DNA of 64,000 nt, taken from the NCBI GenBank assembly GCA_036023115.1, contig JAYKKT010000056.1, forward strand, positions 930,001 to 994,000, in the 5' to 3' direction. Origin of the DNA: Brasenia schreberi. Lineage: Eukaryota > Streptophyta > Magnoliopsida > Nymphaeales > Cabombaceae. The notes beneath the pieces were generated by a model, which saw only the letters and a program-made list of their open reading frames with translations, was not told where the DNA came from and did not search any database. Below, piece after piece: positions 53,323 through 63,224 of this stretch. Both the position numbers and the translations under genes were made by a program. Numbering within the stretch: the stretch's first letter is position 1; every line of letters starts with the position of its first letter.

Positions 53323-54662
53323 TGAAGTCAAAATCCGAAGTCTCTACTATTTTTTTTATTGTTCATAAGCTCATTATGACTCAGTTTAGATATCCTGTCA
53401 AAATTTTGAGAACAAATAATAGTAGTGAGTTTGTAAATAGTCAGTTGCACGTATATCTGCAATCTCATGGAATTTAACATCAAACTTCCTGTGTCTATAC
53501 TCCTCAGCAAGGAGTTGACAATTTCCAATAATTTTCTAATGCCTTTGTTTTGTCCATGTTCATGATCTCTTTCGCGACAAGTTAGATCCACAAGTTGTTC
53601 GTTGTGTATTTATTGGATATTCTATTGAAAATAAAGGAATGTTTGTTATGATCCTTAAATTCAAAGAAAATATATGACTATGGATGTTACACTCTTTGAA
53701 ACTACTTATTTTCAATCTCAAAAGGAGTCGACAATTTCCAATAATGAAGAACTGGTGCTACCGATAAGCACCACCAATTATGAGTTGTTTGAAGAGCATG
53801 TTATCACAGAAGCAGGTGATATAAACGAAGGAAATGAGCTTGAAGTATACTCTAAGGGAGAGAGAAAGATCATTATGCCCAATCCTCAGGAAACTACCAA
53901 CCAAGGGGGAGACTCCTCAGATCCAAGTGGTGACGATTCAGTTGAAGAACAAAGCAATGAAGATCAGAATATTCCAATTGCTCTTAGAAAAGGTAAACGG
54001 ACTTGTGTTAGGTATCCTATTTCTCAATTTTTATCATATGATAAATTAGCCACAACTATCATAATTTTGTGCTAAATGTTTATTCTTATCAAGTACCTAA
54101 AGACTTTATTGAAGCTTCACAGCATGAACATTAGATTGAGGCGATGAGAACAGAAATGCAAGCACTTGAAAAAGAATCAAACATGGAGAGTGGTGGAGAT
54201 CTACCAGAACAAGAGAGGCCAGAAGGATGCAAATGGCTGTTTACTTTTAAATATTAGTCCGATGGTCTGGATCACTTGAGACCGATATAAAAGCTGATTA
54301 GTTCTTGAAGCATAGTTTATTATAGACTGACTTATGGTATTTCATTCACTTAGAGACATTTGCACCTAGAGCAAATTTAAATACTAATAAGGTACTTCTA
54401 TCTCTTGCCCTGAGCCTAGACCTTTATAACAAGCTGGATGTGAAATTAACACTTTTAAATGGTGATTTGGAGGAGAAAGTGTATAGGGACTATTCATACG
54501 GCTTTGAAGAAGTTGATGAGAAAGTATATAAGCTCTGGCAATCCATTTATGGACTAAAACATTCACCTAGAGCTTGGTATCCGGCAAAAAAACAAGGTAT
54601 GTCAGTTAAGAAAACCAATTTATGGTCTAAAACATTCACCTAGAGCTTGGTTTGAAAAGTTC
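53323..54662 (+). pseudogene. Copia-3 integrase end, linker and RT start
   Basis: Reads RYPVKILRTNNSSEFVNSQ (integrase, family RTDNGTEF), a decayed CVFIGY motif near 53605, an acidic linker with GDSSDPSGDDSVEEQ (53674-54075), LRKGKRTCVRYPISQFLSY, then RT text (LDVKLTLLNGDLEEKVY, WQSIYGLKHSPRAW). A local tandem repeat of about 73 bases (54546-54651) duplicates the GLKHSPRAW segment. Confidence 0.85.
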
Positions 54663-54670
54663 AGTAAAAG

Positions 54671-55510
54671 CAATGTTGTTCGTACGATAAGGTGCGATAC
54701 GTATCGTATCGATACGGGGGCCCGTATCACAGGTGCGGGCATATCGCACCGTATCGTGCGATACGAGCGATACGCCCCAAAAAAAAATTCAAAAAAAAAA
54801 AAAATTCTTGGTTAATCGGGAAAAGAGGGGAACTCCGACACCTTGGCTGTTTGCTAAAGATATAAAAAACGTTATGTTTTTTATCAGGTTTTTTACCTAC
54901 ACAACAATTATCTTTTAAATATATTTTAAATCCATATTTGTATCTACCAATATATCATGAGTTAACATATACGAGATGATATTTTCTTTCTCATAACTAT
55001 ATAATGAACATAGTGATATTTAACAAGATTGTTTTTTTTAATTATCAGTCCTACTCCAAAGCTTGATTTCTCATTGAAGAAACCAAAGTTGGTCAACGCG
55101 ACACCTTATGGGCATGCCGCGACCTGAATCCGTAAATCTGCTCGAGTCACTTCCCGTGCTCAGATTGGTGCAACCCTACTTAGTAAATACTCAACAAGGT
55201 TTGCCACGAACCAGGTTCAAGATGTTGGATTCCAAATCAGAACCAATATCGAGCATATAGGATAGTGCTCCATAGTCAAAGTCAATAGACTCAATACCAT
55301 AGAAAGCAAGATCATGTTATTTGAGCAGATTCACACATTCGGTGTTTGTGAAGAGGGGAGAAGAGAGAAGTGAAGAGTGGCCAGAAAGTAGAAACTTTTA
55401 AAAAAAAATGAATTTTTTTTTTTGAATTTTTTTTTCAAAAAAAAAATGGGCGTATCGCCCGTATCGTGGAGCCCAGCAATACCCGATACGATACGCGTCT
55501 GACAACACTG
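54671..55510. mobile_element. Chimeric non-autonomous hAT carrying Copia and unknown DNA
   Basis: An 840-bp element with an 8-bp TSD, AGTAAAAG (54663-54670 and 55511-55518), and family ends (CAATGTTGTT, one change from CAGTGTTGTC, and TGACAACACTG) with GTATCG-rich subterminal DNA. The interior is not transposase. About 54885-55025 matches the region around the RNase H end of the minus-strand Copia-2 element (35350-35530), with a short internal deletion. About 55050-55375 is of unknown origin and richer in GC. Confidence 0.87.
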
Positions 55511-55518
55511 AGTAAAAG

Positions 55519-56520
55519 TATCATCAACTTGGAATATAAGAAGAGTGTATGTGATCATACATTGTTTATTAAGAAAGGTGAGAAACTAACGATACTACTA
55601 TTATATGTTGATTATATAATTGTGACAGGTGATGATTTAGAAGAAATTCAAGCACTAAAGCAGGAATTACATAGAAATTTGATATCAAAGATCTTGGAAA
55701 GCTGCATTACTTTCTCAGTATTGAAGTTACATATTCGAGTACCAATATCTTTCTAAATCAAAGAATGTATATCTTGGATTTACTACGAGATACAAAGATG
55801 CAAGAGTATAAACCACTGCATACACCGATGGATGTAAATCATAAGCTAAGAGTGAATGATGATAGTGATAAAATGGATGTGATTAGATATTAGAAAATAG
55901 TTGGAAAATTAATTTACCTAACCATTACTCGACCACACTGAGTATTGTAAGTCGATTTATACGATCCCCATCAAAACATCATATGGATGTTGTTTATCAT
56001 ATTCTAGAGTATCTTAAGGGTACACTTGGACATGGAGTGTAGTATACAACTAATGGTAAGAATAAAATCGAGGTATACGGAGAAGTTGATTGGGCAGGAT
56101 CTGCAGAAGATAGGAGGTCAATTTTTGGTTATGTGACATTAGTTAGAGGCACTATCGTATCCTGAAAAAGTAAGAAGCAATCAATTGTACCTAGATCACC
56201 AACCGAAGGAGAGTATAGGGCTATTGTATTTGGGATACATGAAGGAAAGTGGATTCATTCTCTACTAATGAAAATCGGAATATCCATAGAGGGTTTGATC
56301 CCTCTCTACTATGATAGCAAATCAATCATTCAAATTGCATCAAATCACGTGTATCATGAGAGAACAAAGCATATAGATATTGATTGTCACTTTATATGAG
56401 ATAGTGTATGTTCCAAAGAATTTGAACCCAAACATGTGAAGACAAATAATCATTGTGTAGACATGTTAACTAAAGCCCTTAACAAAAATCTGTTATAAAG
56501 ACTATGTAACAAGTAGGGTG
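55519..56520 (+). pseudogene. Copia-3 RT end and RNase H
   Basis: Begins with KKSVCDHTLFIKKGEKLTILLLYVDYI (RT; the catalytic YVDD is changed to YVDY), then YKPLHTPMDVN-like text and RNase H (PTEGEYRAI, PLYYDSKSIIQIASN, HERTKHIDIDCHFI) with the C-terminal VDMLTKAL. Broken by stops. Confidence 0.85.
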
Positions 56521-56553
56521 TGATGTTTATCTTTCACCCAACTTGAGGGAGAG

Positions 56554-56892
56554 TGTTAAGAAGGCGAATCATGAAGGTTTCGGTTATATATTTTCCTTAC
56601 CTTAGTAAGGTACTTAGTGTAATGATGTGTCTTTAGTCTTGATTTGTTTTTAAAGGTAGCTTTAAATTAGGTTCATTAATGGCATTGATGTAATTTTGTT
56701 TATTGATGTAATGCTGGTATTTAAGGAGAAACCCTATCAACAGACGTGATTAACTCTGATTAAAGATCACATGTTTATCCAAACTTAATTACGTCTGTTG
56801 GTAGAGAGAAGAAATAGGGTGCAATTAGTAGCAGAATACCAGGCCGACTACCCTAGATTCCATCTTCCTTACTTCTTGCTTATTTCACTTGC
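56554..56892 (+). repeat. Copia-3 3' LTR with insertion and truncated end
   Basis: Starts TGTTAAGAAGGCG. Compared with the 5' LTR it has extra bases near 56620-56650 and about 50 extra bases at 56758-56806, and its last roughly 30 bases are missing where it meets hAT sequence. Confidence 0.85.
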
Positions 56893-57631
56893 AGTGAGGT
56901 ACAACAGTTGAGGGTTCCAGATTAAAGATCACATGTTTATTTTGTAAGAAGGTGATTAGTGGTGAAATTTCATGATTGAAACACCACCTAACAGGGACTA
57001 GAAAAGAAGTTGTTCATTGCACTGGTAGAGATAGAAGTTTGCGAAAAGGCATTAAATGACAATGTCGATGATTGAGAGCATAAAAGAGAGGAGACAACAA
57101 AAAGACGATTTAAAGATGTTTGAGAAAGATGATGATGATGCTATTAGATTCACTAATAGTATTCCTTCAGATGCGCAGAGATTGGTATTAGTAATTCTCA
57201 ACCACCAAACAGGAGCAAGAGGGTTGCTGAAGATTTTACAAGTGAAAGTGGTAGAAGAGGAAACTCAAGAAGGAGTAAAGAAAGAGTTGCTTCTAGCATA
57301 CATTCATTTTTTCCTCCTAACACTACACCTAGTGTTCAACCTAGAATTTGTGCTACTATAGCTTCAGAACAACTGTATGATCAGGCAAACCTTGTAGTGG
57401 GCAGATGGTTTTATGATGCATGCATTTCATTTAGTGCACCAAACAGTTTTCATTTTCAAGCAATGGCATATGCAACTACTAATATTGGTTTAGGATGCCC
57501 TCTTATCAGAAGTTGAGAGGAAAGATATTAGATAAAACCATCATTGAAGTACAATAATATTGTTCGACTTTGACAGAGTCATGGAAAGAGACATGATACA
57601 CTATTATGAAAAAATAGACGGATAGATAGGC
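56892..57631 (+). mobile_element. hAT transposase 5' fragment (hAT-3)
   Basis: Plus-strand piece matching 46490-47235 of hAT-1. It starts inside the BED finger (VEGSRLKI-like, CLFCKKVISGEIS) and runs through the linker and VGRWFYDACISF to just past the MADGW position. Neither transposon end is present. It is joined on the left to the cut 3' LTR of Copia-3 and on the right to the end of an inverted hAT. Many stops. Confidence 0.85.
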
Positions 57632-57920
57632 GAGTGTTGTCTGACGCGTATCGTATTGAGTATCGCTGAGCTCCACGATACGGGCATATCGTATCGTAGC
57701 ATATCGTATCGTATTATACTTTAATATTAAAAAAATAGAAAAATATTTAAAAAATCAAGAAAATTTAGTAAAAATAAAAAAAATCAAAAAAAATAGGAAA
57801 AATCTGGTAATTGCTTTGAATTCATATAATGAAAAGTTTAGTACATATTGAGCATTCAACATTGAACAATTGCATCCAAATTTACATATTTTGAAGCAAA
57901 AAATGAAATACATTTACATT

Positions 57921-60900
57921 TCACATATTATAATCAAGATCATCAACTAAATAATCTTCATCTTCTCCTTACTGAAGATCCTCATCATCATCATCACTAC
58001 CTTCTGCTTGAAAATCAAAATCTTCATCTCCTTGATAATGTTGTTGCGCTCCTTCCAAATTAATCTATGTAATGTCTTCTTCATTTAGGAGGATATTTTC
58101 TTCACTATCTTCTATAATTCAGTCTTCTAATATATCAAAATTATCCAAACTTATTGAATCAAATTGGCTTTCTTCTCTATTTACTTTTTTCAATTGCCTA
58201 TAAGAAAGAAAGATAAGCAATTAGTAAATAATATTAACAATTGAAGTCAAACAATATATTGAATTGAATCCTTTAAGTACTAACTAATATAACATTACCT
58301 TTCGCGAAGCCACATGTTACAACGAATAAAAACTAAGTCATTTAGCTACTTATGTTCCAACCTATTGCGCTTTTTTGTATGGATGTGTTCAAAGACACCC
58401 CAATTCCTTTCACAACCCATTGCACTACAGGATTGACTCATAACTCTGATTCCAAATCCTTAAGGTTTGGCAATCACTTCCAAACATATTTCACCAAACA
58501 TCTGTAGAAAAAGGCAAATATTAGGAACATAATCTAAAATAATATAAGATGTATTGATTTAAGAAACTTAAATACGAAGATAAACAATTTACCTTGATGC
58601 ATAGTAGCGCGGTTGCGAATTGCTACAGGAAAACCCATCAAGTGAAGAACATTATCATATATCTCCATCTCTCGATCTATAGCATCTACTGTACTCTCAT
58701 TAGGGACTAATCTATCTATACAATCAATGATGCCTCGATTAACCTCACCGTCCCTTTTGAAGCTTGCTGAGTACCTGAATAATGGGTTTAGACAATATAT
58801 TGTTGCATGACTAGGCTGATGCAATTGTTTATTCCATCTATTATCTATAATTTTCCACACGGGCACATAATCCCTCTTTTTTCCATTAAATTTATTTCTA
58901 ATTGTTTCTTTTGCCCTATCCATGGCTTCATAAAAGTAGCCCATAGATGGTTTCTCCTTGCTATCAGCTAATCTCAAAACCTTCACTAAAGAACATGTAA
59001 TCCTCAATAATCTAGCACATGCATTCTAAAATGTACTCTTAAAAACTGTCTCGAAAATCTCATTCAACTTTCTGTTTCTTTTATTTTAAGGCAACTCTAC
59101 AAATTGTTGTCACTCATCTGAAGAGAACATTCTCTTCAATGCTTGCTTTTGTCTCACAATACTCTATACACACAAGAAGTTAGTTGCAAACCGAGTTGCA
59201 GCTATACGAAGAAACTCTGCACTGTCTATATATCTCCTCATCATTCACAATGCAATTCCATGGTTGTAGATGAATTTGGTGATATTTTGGCAACACTCAG
59301 TTGTTGCCTTTATCTCATCCATCTCACTTAGTTGTTGCCTTTATCTCATCCATCTCACCAATATCCTCAATGATGAGATCTAAACAATGGGCTACACATT
59401 GTATCCAATATAAAGTCCTATAAGTATCAGCTAACTCCTTCCCAAATGCTTTGTAGTTAGTTGTATTATGTGTAATCAATTGGACTACATTCTCTAGCCC
59501 AACCTCGCATATCACCTTATCAAACTCTTGCCGTAGGATCTCTATATTGTACCTCTCTTCTAACATGTCTAGAGATCTCAAAAACATAAGTCTTTTATGA
59601 CAGTAAACAATAAAGTTTAGCAAGGTCATTCCTCGCCTATTTATCCATCCGTCTGCCATGATAGTGTATCTTGTCTCCTTCCATGACTCTCTCAAAGTCA
59701 AACAATATTCTTATACTTCAAGGACGATCTTATCTAAGATCTTCCCTCTCAATTTCTGATAAGAGATCATCTTGTATCCTGGACCAATATTAGCAATTGC
59801 ATCTGTCATTGCTTGAAAATAAAAATTATTTGCTATATTAAATGAAATGCATACATCATAAAACCATCTCCCCACTGCAAAGTTTGCCTGATCGTGCAGT
59901 TGTTCTGAAGCCATAGCAGCACAAATTCTAAGTTGAGCATCAGGTGGTGGTAGGAGAAAAAAATGAATGTATGCTAGAAGCAACTCTTCCTCTACTCCTT
60001 CCTGAGCTTCCTCTTCTACCACTTCTAAAATCTTCAGCAATCCTCTTTCTCCTGTTTGGTAGTCGTAAACTGCTATTACCAATCCCTGTTTTGGCATCTA
60101 AAGGAATACTATTAGCGAATTCAATAGCATCATCATCTTCCTCAAACTGCCCTAAATCATCCTTTTGTTGTCTCCTCTCTTATATATTGTCAATCATCTG
60201 AAGACGTTGCCATTTAATGCCTTTTAGCAAACTTCTAACTCTACCCGTGCAAGGAGCAACTTCTTTCCTAGTCCTTACTAGGTGGTGTTTCAAACTTCTA
60301 ACTCTACCCGTGCAAGGAGATCATCTTGTATCCTGGACCAATATTAGCAATTGCATCTGTCATTGCTTGAAAATAAAAATTATTTGCTATATTAAATGAA
60401 ATGCATACATCATAAAACCATCTCCCCACTGCAAGGTTTGCCTGATTGTGCAGTTGTTCTGAAGCCATAGCAGCACGAATTCTAAGTTGAGCATCAGGTG
60501 GTGGTAGGAGAAAAAAATGAATGTATGCTAGAAGCAACTCTTCCTCTACTCCTTCCTGAGCTTCCTCTTCTACTACTTCTAAAATTTTCAGCAATCCTCT
60601 TTCCCCTGTTTGGAGTCGTAAACTGCTATTACCAATCCCTGTTTTGGCATCTAAAGGAATACTATCAGCGAATTCAATAGCATCATCATCTTCCTCAAAC
60701 TGCCCTAAATCATCCTTTTGTTGTCTCCTCTCTTATATATTGTCAATCATCTGAAGACGTTGCCATTTAATGCCTTTTAGCAAACTTCTAACTCTACCCG
60801 TGCAAGGAGCAACTTCTTTCCTAGTCCCTACTAGGTGGTGTTTCAAACTTTCAATCGTAAAATTCCACCACTAACCACCCTCTCACAAAATAAACATCTT

Positions 60901-60984
60901 ATCTTCAATCTGAAACCTGGTATACCCCACTGCCATGCCAAATCATCAGACCGAGAATAAGTCTCTAACACCCCTTCTTGCCAT
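57921..60984 (-). pseudogene. hAT-2 transposase remnant
   Basis: Same gene as in hAT-1: MARRG start (60984), linker, VGRWFYDVCISFNIANNF (present twice because of the tandem duplication), core with IMADGWINRRG and LITHNTTNYKAFGKEL (59324-59701), LADSKEKPSMGYFYEAMDRAK with PVWKIIDNRWNKQLHQP (58534-59007), and the dimerisation region near 58320-58490. Unlike hAT-1, the MADGW junction is in frame and the LRLADSKEK stretch has no stop. Other lesions make it inactive. Confidence 0.85.
59765..60870 (-). repeat. 554-bp tandem duplication inside hAT-2
   Basis: 59765-60318 and 60319-60870 are nearly identical over the linker and N-terminal helical region. The boundary (60289-60318) carries an additional short repeat of CAAACTTCTAACTCTACCCG. 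The few differences suggest a recent event. Confidence 0.92.
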
Positions 60985-61046
60985 CTCAATTAAGCGCTTT
61001 AATTTAATCAAAAACCTGAAAATAAAAGCACTGCGTAAATCTCCAG

Positions 61047-62097
61047 CATTTAGGTACTCAGTAAGCTTCAAAAGGAATGGGGAGGTTAATTGAGGCATCA
61101 TTGATTGTATAGATAAATTAGTCCCTAACGAGAGCAAAGCAGATGCTATACATCGAGAGATGGAGATCTATGATAATGCTCTTCACTTAATGGGTTTGCC
61201 TATAGCAATTCGCAACCGCACTAATATGCACCAAAGTAAATTGTTTATCTTCGTATTTAAGTTTCTTAAATCTTATATTATTGTGTATTAAGTCTCTAAT
61301 GTTTGTTTTTCTCTCCAGATATTTGGTGGAATAGGTTTGGAAGTGATTGCCCAAACCTTAGAGATTTTGCAGTAAGAGTTCTAAGTCGAACCTGTAGTGC
61401 AACGGGTTGTGAAATGAATTGGAGTGTCTTTGAATACATTCATACAAAAAAGCGCAATAGGTTGGAATATAAGCCGCTGAATGACTTAGTTTTTATCCGT
61501 TTAACATGCGGCTTCACGAAAGATAATCTTGTATTAGTTAGTAGTTTAGTACTTTAAGTATAAAAATCAATTTAATATATTGTTTGACTTCAATTGTTAA
61601 TGTTATTTACTAATTACTTATCTTTTTTCTTGTAGGCAATTAAAAAAGGTAAAAGAGAAGAAAGCCAATTTGATCCAATAAGTTTGGATAATTTTGATAT
61701 ATTAGAAGACTGGATTATGGAAGATAACAAAGAAAATTCCCTCGTAACTGAAGAAGACATTGCATGGATTAATTTGGAAGGAGCGCAACAACATTATCGA
61801 AGGAGATGAAGATTTTGATTTTGAGGCAAAAGATGGTGAGGATCTTCAGCAAGGAGAAGATGAAGATTATTTAGTTGATGATCGTGATTACAAAATGTAA
61901 ATGTAAATCATAAATGTATTCCATTTTTTGCTTTAAAATATGTATTTTTTTTTAATTGTTCAATCATGAATAATCAATATGTACTAAACTTTGCATTATA
62001 TGAATTCTTTACAATTATCAAATTTTTCTTAATGTTTTGGAATTTTTTTAGATTTTTATTATTTTTTAATATTAAAGTATGATACGCTACGATACGC
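61047..62097 (+). mobile_element. hAT transposase 3' fragment (hAT-4)
   Basis: Plus-strand piece matching about 48070-49195 of hAT-1: YSVSFKRNG-like text, VDAIYREME equivalent, LHLMGLPIAIRNR, an intron, then WWNRFGSDCPNLRDFAVRVL and CSATGCEMNWSVFEYIHTKKRNRL (61303-61557), and the acidic tail. It stops in the right subterminal repeats (GATACGCCC) and abuts a LINE tail, so the right TIR is missing. Confidence 0.85.
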
Positions 62098-62148
62098 CCA
62101 ACCCCGTCTAGTATGGGAAAAGGCTTAGTTGTTGTTGTTTTGTTGTTG
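62098..62148 (+). mobile_element. RTE-LINE tail-only fragment
   Basis: About 50 bases of LINE 3' end (ACCCCGTCTAGTATGGG, AAAAGGCTTAGTTGTTG) followed by GTT units. It lies between the hAT-4 cut end and LINE-J. Confidence 0.75.
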
Positions 62149-62717
62149 TTGATAGAAGAATTGATAGAGATGTTACGCATAGAATTAATACTGGTTGGTT
62201 AAAATGGAGAGGAGCATTAAGTATTCTGTGTGATAAGAAGATACCATTAAAGTTAAAAGGTAAATATTATAGAGTAACAATTAGACCTGCCATGTTTTAT
62301 GGTTCTGAGTGTTGGGCAATTAATCATCAACATGTACAAAAGATGTTTGGGATAGAAATGAAGATGATGAGATGGATGAGTGGTCATACAAGAAAAGCCA
62401 ATATACATAATGAGGTTATTAGAAACAAATTAGTAGTAGCACCAATAGAGGATAAAATGAGAGAATATCGTTTAAGATGGTTTGGACATATAGAAAGAAG
62501 ATCAAAAGAAAAACCTATAAGAAGTTACAAAAACTAGATTTTGAAAGTATTAAAAGAGGTAGAGGCCAACAGTAGAAGTGTTGCAAAGAAAAATAAAGAA
62601 TGATATAGCTTATTGTGAGCTACTTGCTAACATGGCACATAATAGGACTATGTGGAAACAAAGAATCCATGCAGTCGACCCCATCTAGCATGGAAAAAGG
62701 CTTAGTTGTTGTTGTAT
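62149..62717 (+). mobile_element. LINE-J: 5'-truncated RTE LINE
   Basis: Plus-strand RT C-terminal part: [30 protein letters not shown], then the frame at 62292-62537 with MFYGSECWAINHQHVQK, RWMSGHTRKANIHNEV and LRWFGHIERRSK, then a shifted end and the GGCTTAGTTGTTGTTGTA tail. It lacks the catalytic core. Confidence 0.88.
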
Positions 62718-63224
62718 TAATTAAGTTATATATTATATTAAAATAAGTTTAAAGATAATGATCGTGTACTTATAGGCACATGATGTTTAAAAGGTTGGCA
62801 ATTATGTGTGGAATGTAACAATATTAGCCTATTTATACAAGTAATTAGGAAAGCATCCTCAATATAAAAGACAAAAACATAGTGGGCATCCTTCTTTGCT
62901 CTCTAGGTAAGAACTTGATTGTTACAATATCTTTCATTTAGTCATTTTTCATAATTAAACAAGTTATATATTTTAATTGTAAGCATAGACTTATGAGTAT
63001 TTCCCAACTTTAAGAGTTAGCATGTGACCAAAATGGGTGGATAGAGAACCAAGAGGAGGTTGATCCGTTGGTGGGTGAAAATTGTTTGTTACAAGCAATC
63101 TCTTACTGATCGGCTTACTAAGTACCATAAGCAATTGGATTGGATAACGATGGAATAGGTATTTTTTGAAACTGTAACTATATTTTTATTTTTAAATTAA
63201 ATAAAATATGTGATGTTATACATT
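62718..63224. other. Intergenic DNA, nothing recognised
   Basis: AT-rich spacer between two LINE copies. No frames or repeat pairs are seen. Confidence 0.4.

Larger units (their letters stand above)
44486..56892 (+). mobile_element. Copia-3: large nested Ty1/copia element
   Basis: Spans 12.4 kb because it holds three later insertions. The 5' LTR is 44486-44780, the primer-binding site TGATATCAGAGC is at 44781-44792, a purine tract (TTGAGGGAGAG) lies before the 3' LTR, which starts at 56554 and is cut at about 56892. Internal Copia text is interrupted by LINE-H plus hAT-1 (about 45109-51702), by LINE-I (52160-53310) and by a chimeric hAT (54671-55510). Most of gag and protease is missing at the LINE-H position. 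All domains carry stops. Confidence 0.9.
57632..61046 (-). mobile_element. hAT-2: inverted hAT copy lacking its 5' end
   Basis: Minus-strand element of the hAT-1 family. Its 3' TIR (AGTGTTGTCTGACGCG at 57633, first base changed) and GTATCG-rich subterminal DNA are at the left. The 5' UTR is reached at about 61046, where it stops without a TIR and abuts plus-strand hAT sequence. It contains a 554-bp internal tandem duplication. No matching TSD is found. Confidence 0.85.

Noticed and set aside
60498..60680. Leu-rich plus-strand frame that looks like a membrane protein
   Set aside because: It is the antisense of the Glu-rich transposase linker and occurs twice only because of the tandem duplication.
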